Part shown: in pieces, positions 53,377-61,413 of the stretch
How the letters are laid out: each line of letters opens with the position of its first letter
How positions within the stretch are numbered: position 1 is the stretch's first letter
NCBI RefSeq assembly: GCF_016863035.1
Contig: NZ_BOOC01000032.1
Coordinates: 1 to 64,000, forward strand
Direction of reading: 5' to 3'
Source of the DNA: Microbispora corallina
GTDB lineage: Bacteria; Actinomycetota; Actinomycetes; Streptosporangiales; Streptosporangiaceae
Length of the DNA: 64,000 nucleotides
Position numbers and translations under genes: made by a program
The notes under the pieces: model-generated
Database searches by the model: none
Seen by the model: only the letters and a program-made list of their open reading frames with translations
Told to the model about the DNA's origin: nothing

Positions 53377-54513
53377 ATGAGGGTATGTGTCGGCACGATC
53401 GTCCATCATCCAGAGGACGCGCGGATCACGCACCGGCAGATCCGGGCGCTGCTCGACGCAGGACACGAGGTGACCTTCGTCGCGCCGTTCACCCACTGCA
53501 ACGTGACGCCGCAGCAGGAGGTCCGGGCGATCGACGTGCCCCGGGCGGTGGGCCTGCACCGCGCCCGGGCGCTCAGGGCAGCCAGGTCCGCCCTGCGCAG
53601 GGGCGCGAAGGACGCCGACCTGCTGCTCGTGCACGACATCGAGCTGCTGCTCGCCCTCCCCCACAAGCGCCCGCCGACCGTCTGGGACATCCACGAGGAC
53701 ACGGCCGGCGCCCTGGAGGCCAAGGCGTACCTCCCCGAGGGCCTGCGCGGCGTCCTCCCGCCGCTGATCCGGGCGATGGAGGGCCGCGCCGAGCGGCGGC
53801 TGCACCTGATCCTGGCCGAGGAGTCCTACCGCGACCGGTTCGAGGGCGACCACCCGGTCGTGCCCAACCACACGTACGTCCCGCGGACCCCGCCCCCGCC
53901 GCCCGGCGACAACCGGATCGTGTACGTCGGCCACATCTCCGAGGCCAGGGGCGCGGTCGAGATGGTGCGGCTGGCCCGCCGGCTCAAGCCGTACGGCATC
54001 CGGCTCGACCTCATCGGTCCCGCCGACGCCGACGTCCGGCCGCTGCTGCGGGACGCCCAGCGGGAGGGGCTGCTCGACTGGTTCGGGTACGTGCCCAACC
54101 GGCACGCGCTGCGCATGGCGGAGGGCGCCCTGGCGGGGCTGTCGCTGCTGCACGACGTGCCCAACTACCGGGAGTCCACCCCGACCAAGGTGATCGAGTA
54201 CATGGCGCGCGGGATCCCGGTCGTCACCACCCCGCTGAACAGGGCCGCCTCGCTGGTCGGTCGGGTCGGCTGCGGGACCGTCGTGCCGTTCGGCGAGGTC
54301 GACGACGTGGTGGAGGCCGCCGCCCAGGCGGTGCTGCGGCTGCGGCAGGACCACGAGCGGCGGGCGGCCATGGGCTCGCGCGGTTACACGGAGGCGCTGA
54401 ACCACTTCGACTGGCCGGCTCAGGCCGCCGAGTTCGTCGGCCTGCTGGAGCGCTGGGCCGAGGCGCCCGCGCGGGTCGCCGCGGTCCGCGCCGGCCGCGC
54501 CGTCGCCGTCTAG
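53377..54513 (+). CDS. Family 4 glycosyltransferase
   Basis: A 378-residue GT-B protein. N-domain: MRVCVGTIVHHPEDARITHR, then LLLVHDIELLLALPHKRP and WDIHEDTAGALEAKAYLPE. C-domain: RIVYVGHISEARGAVEMVRL and the donor loop YRESTPTKVIEYMARGIPV, which carries the glutamates of the EX7E motif. This subtype (DIELL / DIHED) appears in capsule and exopolysaccharide clusters. A clear ribosome site is lacking, and the ATG is 4 bp after CCTCC. It may be cotranscribed with the acyltransferase gene 88 bp upstream. Confidence 0.85.
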   Translation: MRVCVGTIVHHPEDARITHRQIRALLDAGHEVTFVAPFTHCNVTPQQEVRAIDVPRAVGLHRARALRAARSALRRGAKDADLLLVHDIELLLALPHKRPPTVWDIHEDTAGALEAKAYLPEGLRGVLPPLIRAMEGRAERRLHLILAEESYRDRFEGDHPVVPNHTYVPRTPPPPPGDNRIVYVGHISEARGAVEMVRLARRLKPYGIRLDLIGPADADVRPLLRDAQREGLLDWFGYVPNRHALRMAEGALAGLSLLHDVPNYRESTPTKVIEYMARGIPVVTTPLNRAASLVGRVGCGTVVPFGEVDDVVEAAAQAVLRLRQDHERRAAMGSRGYTEALNHFDWPAQAAEFVGLLERWAEAPARVAAVRAGRAVAV

Positions 54514-54609
54514 CGCCGCTCACACCCCGGACGACGTGGCGGACGGCCGGGAGCTCGCCCTTCCGCGCGGCTCCGGCGCCCCGTCACGTCGATGCCGTCC
54601 CTTCGGCCC

Positions 54610-55782
54610 TCACTCCGCGAACAGGCGCTCCCGCGCCCGTCGCGGCCTCGCCCCGCGCATCTCCCCGTGCAGGTCCCGGTACAGGTCGTCGAACCACTCG
54701 GCGGTGCCCTCCAGGTCGACCTGTCGCGAGGTGGCCAGCGCGCCTGCGCGGAGCCGGCGGTGCACGCCCGGCTCGGCCGCGCACACGATGCCGGCGGCCA
54801 GCGCGGCGGCCGACCCGGGCTCGGTGAGGATCCCGTTGCCCCCCGAGACGACCAGCTCGGGCACCTCGCCGACGTCGGTCGAGACGACCGGCACCCCGGC
54901 CGCGAGCGCCTCCATCACCACCACGGGCAGCCCCTCGCAGTCGGAGGCGAGCACCAGCAGGTCGGCTGCTGCGACGAGCCTGCGCGCGTCGGGCACGGGC
55001 CCGAGCACCCGGACCCGGTCCGCCAGTCCCCGGCGGCACACGTCGCGGGCCGTGTCCTCCAGCAGCGGCCCGCCCCCGGCGAGGAGGAACACCGTGTCCC
55101 GGCGCTCTGCGAGCACCTGCGCGGCGGCCTGGACGAGCATCCGATGGTTCTTCCACGGGTGGAAGCCCGCCACGCAGGCCACGACGAAGGCGCCGCGCGG
55201 CACGCCGAACTCCCGCCGTACGGCCGGGGCGCGGGCGGCCCAGAACCGCTGCACCTCGACGTCGACGCCGTGCAGGCGGGTCAGCAGGCGGCGCGCACCC
55301 CTCACGGACGGGGCCCGGGCCACCAGCGACGACACCGCGACCGTGCGGTCGTCGAGCCGGCGGGTCAGCCGGTCGAGCAGCGCGACACCCGCGGCGGTCA
55401 CCCGGTCGATCGGCCGCGTCGCCGTGCGATAGGCATGGTGCACGGTGGAGACCAGGGCCGGGCGTCTGCGCGCCAGCCGGACGGCGGGGCGGAGCACGAT
55501 GGCCGGGACCGGCGAGTGCACGTTGACCACGTCCGGACCGAGGCGGCGAACGGCGCGGATCAGCCGGGCGTAGACGAGTGCCCGAGGCCCGGGCTGCACG
55601 TTCACCACCCGGATCCCGGAGTCGAGCAGCCGCCCGGCGAGCCGGTCGGCGAAGGCGCCCAGGCACACCACGGTGTAGGAGGCGTTCGCCCCCGGCGTTC
55701 GGCTCAGCCGTTCGACGAGAAGCGTCTCGACGCCGCTCGCGTCGAGGGTCTTCACGACCTCGCAGACGCGCGGACCGCTCAT
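54610..55782 (-). CDS. Family 4 glycosyltransferase
   Basis: A 390-residue GT-B protein with VCEVVKTLDASGVETLLVER (glycine-poor nucleotide loop with VET), PDVVNVHSPVPAIVLRPAV, and the C-terminal CVAGFHPWKNHRMLVQAAAQ and SDCEGLPVVVMEALAAGVPV. The last is the EGxPxxxxEAxAxGxPV signature with both catalytic glutamates. Donor unknown. ATG at 55782 preceded by GGGGAG; the frame is open for 90 codons upstream but without coding character. Convergent with the preceding GT4 gene (96 bp between). Confidence 0.87.
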   Translation of the reverse strand: MSGPRVCEVVKTLDASGVETLLVERLSRTPGANASYTVVCLGAFADRLAGRLLDSGIRVVNVQPGPRALVYARLIRAVRRLGPDVVNVHSPVPAIVLRPAVRLARRRPALVSTVHHAYRTATRPIDRVTAAGVALLDRLTRRLDDRTVAVSSLVARAPSVRGARRLLTRLHGVDVEVQRFWAARAPAVRREFGVPRGAFVVACVAGFHPWKNHRMLVQAAAQVLAERRDTVFLLAGGGPLLEDTARDVCRRGLADRVRVLGPVPDARRLVAAADLLVLASDCEGLPVVVMEALAAGVPVVSTDVGEVPELVVSGGNGILTEPGSAAALAAGIVCAAEPGVHRRLRAGALATSRQVDLEGTAEWFDDLYRDLHGEMRGARPRRARERLFAE

Positions 55783-56280
55783 CGCGCGCTCCCCGCCGTC
55801 AGCGGGGCCCGCCGGCAGGTCCCCGCCGCCCGGCCGGCCGCGGAGGATGAACGGTTTCCGAGTCGCCGGCCGGTGTCCTCGTCGCCAGCGAGCACGATCA
55901 TGTCGCTGCTCATTCCCGCCCCCAACTGCGCTCGTCATGAAGAGAAGAACATGCCGGCGGTGCCGTTCACGTTTTCGAGAGGTCCGGAGAGTCGGGGCGA
56001 AACAGACCAACCGGGCACGCGCCATCCGAGGCAGCCGTACCGCGGCGGCCATGTCCCGACCCGGTGAGGCCGGTGGACAGAGGGCGTTCGCCCGCCCTCG
56101 GCGGGAGGTCGATCACGGAGTGGTAGGCGGTCCGGAAATGTTTCCCCGGGCCGCCTCCCGCCGGGGCGGAGCGAATCGGCGGCCGGGCCGGCTGCGCGAG
56201 GCGCGGCGAACCGGGCCTCGTCCACAGCCCGACCGCGGGTACGGCTGTCGCCCGGCCGCCCGGCTTGCTGTACTGGAGTC
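55783..56280. other. 498-bp intergenic region between divergent genes
   Basis: No gene with coding character was found in any frame. It should contain the promoters of the divergent GT4 and acetoacetate-decarboxylase-like genes. A hairpin GAGGGCG-TTCGCC-CGCCCTC lies at 56080-56099. The part near 55920-55990 is lower in GC. No known RNA family was recognised. Confidence 0.55.
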
Positions 56281-57033
56281 ATGGCAAGCCACCTCATCCA
56301 GGGACGCCGGGTCGAGACGCCCGTCCGGGTGCGTGACGCGTCGATGGGCACGGCCATGTACCTCGTCCGGGCGGACGCCGCCCGGGCGGTCCTCGCGTAC
56401 TCGGGGATGGACGTGACCGAGGTGCTGCCCGGCAAGGCCGTCTGCACGCTGGTCTTCGTGCGCTACCGCGACTCCGACCTCGGCGACTACGGCGAGTTCG
56501 GGGTCGGCTTCCTCGTCCGGCCGCCCGGGGCCGGACCGGCGCCCCGGCGGGGTCCGCTGGCCGGCCTGAAGGACGTGCGCCGGTCGGGCTCGGGGGTCTT
56601 CGTCCACTGGCTGCCGGTCGACCAGGGGTTCACGCTGGAGGCGGGGCGCGACATCTGGGGGTTCCCGAAGGAGCTGGCCGACATCGACGTCCGGCTGGCC
56701 ACGCCCTACAAGCGGTGCGTCCTGCGCAAGGACGGACGGCTCGTCATCGACCTGCTGATCCGGCCCGGGATCCCGCTCGGCTCGCCGCGGCTGCCGGGCG
56801 GCGCGGCGCCCGACGCGTACACCCGCCTGGAGGGCCTGACCCGGCGCGTCCCGTGGACGGCCCGGCCGCGTGGGGTCCGCTGGCGGCCGGGCGGGGCGCT
56901 GATCCGGCTGGGCAACCACCCGGTGGCCAAGGAGCTCAGCGAGCTGGGACTGCCCAAACGCGCCCTGATGACGGCCACGGCCGGTCACCTGGCCATGGCG
57001 TTCGAGGAGGCCGAGGAGGTGCGGGAGGCGTGA
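56281..57033 (+). CDS. Acetoacetate decarboxylase superfamily protein
   Basis: A 250-residue protein of the ADC fold. The active-site loop is GRDIWGFPKELADI: Lys130 lines up with the Schiff-base lysine (Lys115 of the clostridial enzyme), but the following lysine that lowers its pKa is replaced by Glu131. An acidic segment (YGEFGVGFLV) matches another active-site strand. ADC-like proteins with altered pairs often act as aldolase-dehydratases or other Schiff-base enzymes rather than decarboxylases. It appears unrelated to the surrounding glycan genes. The ATG at 56281 has GGAG 3-6 nt upstream. Confidence 0.8.
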   Translation: MASHLIQGRRVETPVRVRDASMGTAMYLVRADAARAVLAYSGMDVTEVLPGKAVCTLVFVRYRDSDLGDYGEFGVGFLVRPPGAGPAPRRGPLAGLKDVRRSGSGVFVHWLPVDQGFTLEAGRDIWGFPKELADIDVRLATPYKRCVLRKDGRLVIDLLIRPGIPLGSPRLPGGAAPDAYTRLEGLTRRVPWTARPRGVRWRPGGALIRLGNHPVAKELSELGLPKRALMTATAGHLAMAFEEAEEVREA

Positions 57034-57048
57034 GGGCGCGTGCGCGGG

Positions 57049-57930
57049 TCAGACGATGGGCGGGCGGCCGAGGCGGAGCATGCGCCAGGCGGTGCGCCAG
57101 GCCATCGGCCGGCGCTCGCCGGCCGGCTCGCGCAGTCCCTCCCCGAACCCCCGGAACCACGCCCTGAGCGCGGGCTTCGACCGCTCCCGGGCGAGCGTGA
57201 GCACGACCCAGTTGAGCAGGTACAGCACGGCGAGGGGCCAGGGCAGGTTGCGGCGGGCCAGCCACACCCGGTTGCGGGCGTTGAGCCGGTAGAAGTCCGA
57301 GTGACGGGTCGGCAGCACCAGCGGGTGGTACATGACGGTCTCGGCGTCGTACTCGATGCGGTAGCCCTCGCCGAGCAGCCGCCAGGCCAGGTCGGTCTCC
57401 TCGTGAGCGTAGAAGAAACGCTCGGGCAAGCCGCCGACCTGCAGGAACGCGGACTTGCGGATCGCGCAGGCGCCGCCGAGGAACGTCGTCACCGGCGACG
57501 AGCGCTCGGGGTCGCCGGCGCGCAGACGCGGCACGTGCCGGCGCTGCACCGAGCCGCCCTCGGGGTCCATGACCCGGAAGGAGATCACGGCCAGGTCGGG
57601 CTCGTGGGCGAACCGGTCGCGCACGTGGGCGGCCACCTTGGGGTTGGCGTACCAGCCGTCGTCGTCCAGGAAGAGCACGATGTCGCCGGAGCACTCCTGG
57701 ACGCCCCGGTTACGCCCCTCGGGGATGCCGGCGTTGTGCGAGAGCCGTACGGTCTTGACCGCGGCGGCGGACCCGGGCAGCGGCCGGACGCTGAGCTCGG
57801 GGACGTCGGCCCCGTTGCCCACGATCACGACCTCGACGTCGCCGTCGGTCTGCGTCAGGGCCGACTCCACGGCCCGGTCGAGCTCGGCGATCCTGTTGCC
57901 CATGGTGAGGATGACACATGAAATCTTCAC
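57049..57930 (-). CDS. Family 2 glycosyltransferase
   Basis: A 293-residue GT-A protein. It begins VKISCVILTMGNRIAELDRA; the segments VVIVGNGAD, GIPEGRNRGVQ and the DDD metal motif in LFLDDDGWYANP follow, and the acceptor-side signature is YAHEETDLAWRLL (ED in the catalytic-base position). The C-terminal 60 residues are basic and amphipathic with a short hydrophobic stretch, probably peripheral to the membrane. It belongs with the downstream polymer cluster on the same strand. GTG at 57930; ribosome site weak (GAGG 10 nt upstream). Confidence 0.88.
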   Translation of the reverse strand: MKISCVILTMGNRIAELDRAVESALTQTDGDVEVVIVGNGADVPELSVRPLPGSAAAVKTVRLSHNAGIPEGRNRGVQECSGDIVLFLDDDGWYANPKVAAHVRDRFAHEPDLAVISFRVMDPEGGSVQRRHVPRLRAGDPERSSPVTTFLGGACAIRKSAFLQVGGLPERFFYAHEETDLAWRLLGEGYRIEYDAETVMYHPLVLPTRHSDFYRLNARNRVWLARRNLPWPLAVLYLLNWVVLTLARERSKPALRAWFRGFGEGLREPAGERRPMAWRTAWRMLRLGRPPIV

Positions 57931-58129
57931 CGCGTCACGACCCTCGACCTTGGGCGGACTACACACGATTTCATGATCACCGAGTCTGTGTGGCCGGGCA
58001 ATCCGGGATCTGCCTGGTTTACTGCGAAATAAGAGTATCGGAACTGCCAACGAACCCCCACCCAACCGCACGTGTACGAGGCATCCGCATACTGCCCCAG
58101 AACGCTCGGACCAACTCGTACACGTACGG

Positions 58130-58888
58130 TCATGAGAGCCGCCGGGACGCCAGGATGCTCACCAGGTGCAGGAGGAGCTGGACGACCGCGACGATCGCGC
58201 ACGCGACCACCAGGACGCGCGTGGCGGGGAACCACAGGTCGAGGACGGCCGCGACCACCACGATCAGCGACAGCTCGACGGCCTGGATCAGCCGGTGGAA
58301 GCGCAGCGCGCCGACGACCCGGCGGGCGAGCGCGACCCGGCTTGAGGTGAACTGCCCGGCCGACGCCTCGGTGGCGGCGACCAGCCCCGAGCGGGCGCGG
58401 GCCACGTCGACCAGGTCGGTCTCCGACTTGATCAGGATGGCGCCGAGGGCCGCGGCGAAGCCGAGGACGGTGTACCAGTCGGGCAGCACCGCGGACGCAC
58501 GGAAGCCCAGCCCGATGAGCAGCGCCGCCTCGGCGAAGTAGTGCCCGACCCGGTCGAGGTAGACGCCCGTGATCGAGGTGCGGCCGGTCCAGCGGGCCAG
58601 CTCGCCGTCCGAGCAGTCGAGCAGCAGGTAGACCTGGATGAGCAGGGCCGCGGCGACGGCCGCCGCGATCCCCGGCAGGGCGAGGACCGCCCCCGCCCCG
58701 ATCCCGCAGAGGATCATCAGGCCGGTGACCTGGTTGGGGCTGATGGGCGTCTTGGCCAGCAGCCAGGTGGCGTAGATGGACAGCCGCCGCATGTACAGCA
58801 GGCCGGCCCAGTGCTCGCCGCTGCGGCGGTCCATGGTGGTCTGCGGCTGCGCGACCGCGCGGAGTTCAGCGACCGACGGCGCCGACAT
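58130..58888 (-). CDS. CDP-alcohol phosphatidyltransferase family protein with D-to-H change
   Basis: A 252-residue membrane protein of the CDP-alcohol phosphotransferase family, which joins an alcohol to a phosphate released from a CDP-linked donor. The signature is visible as Asp91-x2-Asp94-Gly95-x2-Ala98-Arg99-x8-Gly108-x3-Asp112-x3-His116. The last position is normally the catalytic-base Asp; here it is His. Five or six transmembrane helices surround it. ATG at 58888, 23 bp inside the end of the upstream dehydrogenase gene, so translation is coupled. With the dehydrogenase and nucleotidyltransferase it forms a three-gene alcohol-phosphate module. Confidence 0.85.
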   Translation of the reverse strand: MSAPSVAELRAVAQPQTTMDRRSGEHWAGLLYMRRLSIYATWLLAKTPISPNQVTGLMILCGIGAGAVLALPGIAAAVAAALLIQVYLLLDCSDGELARWTGRTSITGVYLDRVGHYFAEAALLIGLGFRASAVLPDWYTVLGFAAALGAILIKSETDLVDVARARSGLVAATEASAGQFTSSRVALARRVVGALRFHRLIQAVELSLIVVVAAVLDLWFPATRVLVVACAIVAVVQLLLHLVSILASRRLS

Positions 58889-59924
58889 AGTCCTCAACCT
58901 TCGCCCTGACCTCGGACTCCGACAGCCGGAGGTGCTCAAGGATGGTGTAGCGGCCGGGACGCGTGCTCGGGGCGAGCATCACGGCCTCGGTGAACTGCTC
59001 GGCCGTGAGGCCGACGTCGCCCGGGACCACCGGCAGGCCGTGCCGCCGCAGGCAGCCGGCGATCTCGTCGAGGCGCCGGGCGTCCCGACGGAGGAAGAAG
59101 CAGAACGCGGCGCCGATCCCGGCGAGCTCGCCGTGATTGGACGTTCCGGGGAAAAGCTGGTCCACGGCATGAAGGATCTCATGATCGCCGCCACTCGCCG
59201 GACGGCTTGACCCAGCGATGACCATCGAAAGCCCCGAAAGGATCAGCGACTCGGCCAGAACGGTCAGGAAGGCGTCCGACTCGATCGAGTCGCGACGTCC
59301 CAGGACGGCCTCGGCGGCCGTGCGGGCCATCGAGACGGCCAGCCCGTCGATCGGCTCGCCCCGCTCCACCGCGCCGAGCTGCCAGTCGTCGATGGCCGAC
59401 AGGTTGCTGATCACGTCGCCGATCCCGGCCCGTACGAGCGAGGGCGGCGCGTCGTGGACGAACTCCAGGTCGACCATGATGGCCAGCGGCATCGGCACGC
59501 CGAACGACCCCTTGCCGCCCTCGTAGACGAGCGAGGCGACCGGCGAGCAGATGCCGTCGTGGGAGAGGTTCGTGGCGACGGCGACCATGGGGATTCCGGC
59601 CAGGGAGGCGGCGTACTTGGTCGCGTCGATCGTCCTGCCGCCGCCGACCCCGATCACCGCCTCGTAGTTGCCCTTGCGCAGGTCGGCGCCGAGCGAGACG
59701 GCCGCGTCGACCGTGCCGTCGGGCACCCGGAAGACCTTGGCCTCGCCCAGCGAGGGGGCGATGACCTCGGCGATGCGGTCGCCCTGGCCGACGCCGACCG
59801 CGACCGCGACCCGGCCCGACGTGGCCACGCGGCTGTCGGCGAGCAGCGAACCGAGCTGCGCGATGGCGCCCCGCCGGACCTCCATCGTGAGGGGGGCGGG
59901 GAGCATCCTTGCCAGAATCGGCAT
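58866..59924 (-). CDS. sn-glycerol-1-phosphate dehydrogenase-like enzyme (iron-containing alcohol dehydrogenase fold)
   Basis: A 352-residue dehydroquinate-synthase-fold protein closest to EgsA/AraM-type glycerol-1-phosphate dehydrogenases. The NAD(P) loop is IGVGGGRTID (about 91-100), and ATNLSHDGICSPVA follows. Metal ligands are expected at Asp170 (GIGDVISN), His248 or His252 (GGDHEILHA) and His264 (SNHGELAGIG). It would reduce dihydroxyacetone phosphate, giving the stereoisomer used in archaeal lipids, or a related keto-phosphate. ATG after GAGGAGGTCTG. The operon position, between nucleotidyltransferase and CDP-alcohol transferase, implies a CDP-activated polyol. Confidence 0.83.
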   Translation of the reverse strand: MPILARMLPAPLTMEVRRGAIAQLGSLLADSRVATSGRVAVAVGVGQGDRIAEVIAPSLGEAKVFRVPDGTVDAAVSLGADLRKGNYEAVIGVGGGRTIDATKYAASLAGIPMVAVATNLSHDGICSPVASLVYEGGKGSFGVPMPLAIMVDLEFVHDAPPSLVRAGIGDVISNLSAIDDWQLGAVERGEPIDGLAVSMARTAAEAVLGRRDSIESDAFLTVLAESLILSGLSMVIAGSSRPASGGDHEILHAVDQLFPGTSNHGELAGIGAAFCFFLRRDARRLDEIAGCLRRHGLPVVPGDVGLTAEQFTEAVMLAPSTRPGRYTILEHLRLSESEVRAKVEDYVGAVGR

Positions 59925-59964
59925 CAGACCTCCTCAGGCGCAGGCCGGCGGGCCGGCGGCGTGA

Positions 59965-60696
59965 TCAGTAGCGGCATGCGATCTCACGGGCCCTCGCGAG
60001 GTCGTCGTGGTTGTCCACCTCGACCCACTCGACCTTGCCGATCGGCGCGACCGCGATCTTCTCGCCACGGGCGACCATCTCCTGGTAGCCGTCCTCGTAG
60101 TAGAGCTGCGGGTCGCGCTCGAACGTCGCCTTGAGGGCGTCGGCCAGCCGCTCGGCCGCGCCGGGACGGATGAGGGTGGCGCCGATGTACTCGCCGTACG
60201 CCTCGGCGGGGTCCATGAGCTTGGTGATCCGCCGGAGGTGGCCGTCCTCGAGCGTGACCTTCATCTCCTCGTCGGCGAGCGACTTCACGTCGTCGACGGC
60301 GAGGAGGACGTCGGCCGCGTCGGCCGACGACAGCAGGGTGCGCTCGACCGACACGGGGTGGACCGTGTCGCCGTTCACGAGCAGCGCGCCCTGCTCGAAG
60401 TAGTCGCGGGCGCACCAGAGCGAGTAGGCGTTGTTCCACTCCTCGGCCTTGTCGTTGTGGACCAGCGTCAGGCGGACGCCGTGGCGGCGCTCCAGGTCGG
60501 CCTGGCGGTCGCGCACGGCCTGCGCCTGGTAGCCCACGACGACGACCACGTCGCGGAGGTCGACCTCGGCGAGGTTGCGCAGGGCGATGTCGAGGATCGT
60601 GGTCTCACCGTCGACGGGCACCAGCGCCTTCGGCAGCGTGTCGGTGTACGGCCGCAGGCGACGTCCGGCTCCGGCGGCCAGCACCATTCCGAGCAA
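59965..60696 (-). CDS. LicC-like (phosphocholine cytidylyltransferase family) nucleotidyltransferase
   Basis: A 243-residue protein with only the catalytic domain: GMVLAAGAGRRLRPYTDTLP then PKALVPV is the GxGxRxxPxTxxxPK signature; EEWNNAYSLWCAR, VNGDTVHP (metal Asp) and VEWVEVDNHDDL are typical of LicC and CTP:inositol-1-phosphate cytidylyltransferases. It most likely makes a CDP-alcohol from CTP and the phosphate supplied by the dehydrogenase encoded 40 bp downstream. The start is a TTG at 60696 with AAGGAG 9 nt upstream; an ATG three codons inside is an alternative. Confidence 0.85.
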   Translation of the reverse strand: MLGMVLAAGAGRRLRPYTDTLPKALVPVDGETTILDIALRNLAEVDLRDVVVVVGYQAQAVRDRQADLERRHGVRLTLVHNDKAEEWNNAYSLWCARDYFEQGALLVNGDTVHPVSVERTLLSSADAADVLLAVDDVKSLADEEMKVTLEDGHLRRITKLMDPAEAYGEYIGATLIRPGAAERLADALKATFERDPQLYYEDGYQEMVARGEKIAVAPIGKVEWVEVDNHDDLARAREIACRY

Positions 60697-60730
60697 TTTC
60701 CCGCACTCCTTGAGGTCGAGCGTCAGACAG

Positions 60731-60745
60731 TAACCTCAAAGGTTA
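60731..60745. promoter_or_regulatory. 15-bp inverted repeat upstream of the nucleotidyltransferase gene
   Basis: TAACCT-CAA-AGGTTA is a perfect 6-bp inverted repeat 35 bp before the TTG start. On the minus strand it overlaps TACTGT, a plausible -10, so it may be an operator of the alcohol-phosphate operon. Confidence 0.4.
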
Positions 60746-60789
60746 GTTGGGTTCTGGCCCATCTTGGGTAATCCGGTGTTGGTCTGGCG

Positions 60790-61413
60790 TTAATCCTGCG
60801 CGGCCGCGTCGATCACCTCGCCCGCCGCGCGGGGCGCGGCCAGCCAGCAGGTGAGGCTCTCCCAGCCGAACAGCCCCCACAGGTAGGCCGCGAGCAGGAC
60901 GAACACCGCGGGCACCAGGCCCAGCAGGCCGCCGATGGCGACGACCAGCATGCGACCGTCCCAGCCGAGCCCGGCGGCGGCGAGCCACGGCGGCGGGTAG
61001 ACGTGCTGGCGGATCCGGTAGACGGTGTCGTAGTGGTGGAAGGCCATCGCCCCGAGGAGGGCGATGATCAGCACGGGCCACACCGAGCGGGCGAAGCCCA
61101 CGGCCGCGATGAAGCCGTACTCCGTGATCCGCAGGATCGGCGGCACGAGCCAGTCGAGACGGCCGTCGTGCCGGTGGGAGCTGCCCGCCCCGGCGAGCAA
61201 CAGGACCACGGCAGGGCCGAACACCGCGAAGTCGTCGGCGCCCGCCACGCCCAGCAGGAGCAGGATCCCGGTCACGAACGCCCCGGCGAGCGCCGGGGGC
61301 AGCGGGGGGATCTGCCCGGCGACCAGCAGGCCCATGCCCTTGGAGAGCGTCCCGTCGTCGCGGTAGGCGACGACCACGCTGCGCGGGACCGGGGTCATGT
61401 GCACGGAGATCAC
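60790..61413 (-). CDS. DUF5941-like membrane protein
   Basis: A 207-residue protein with an N-terminal soluble segment (HMTPVPRSVVVAYRDDGTLS) and five or six transmembrane helices, including LAGAFVTGILLLLGVAG and a conserved external YDTVYRIRQHVYPPP. It resembles the DUF5941 domain, which in other actinomycetes I recall as the C-terminal part of the CDP-alcohol transferase protein; here it is separate. The GTG at 61413 overlaps the upstream stop (GTGA), so the two polypeptides are made together and probably form one membrane complex. Confidence 0.65.
   Translation of the reverse strand: MISVHMTPVPRSVVVAYRDDGTLSKGMGLLVAGQIPPLPPALAGAFVTGILLLLGVAGADDFAVFGPAVVLLLAGAGSSHRHDGRLDWLVPPILRITEYGFIAAVGFARSVWPVLIIALLGAMAFHHYDTVYRIRQHVYPPPWLAAAGLGWDGRMLVVAIGGLLGLVPAVFVLLAAYLWGLFGWESLTCWLAAPRAAGEVIDAAAQD

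Noticed and set aside
55783..56052. N-terminal extension or small gene upstream of the GT4 gene at 54610
   Set aside because: The open frame continues to 56052 but its translation is Arg-rich with no motif, and a good start with ribosome site exists at 55782.
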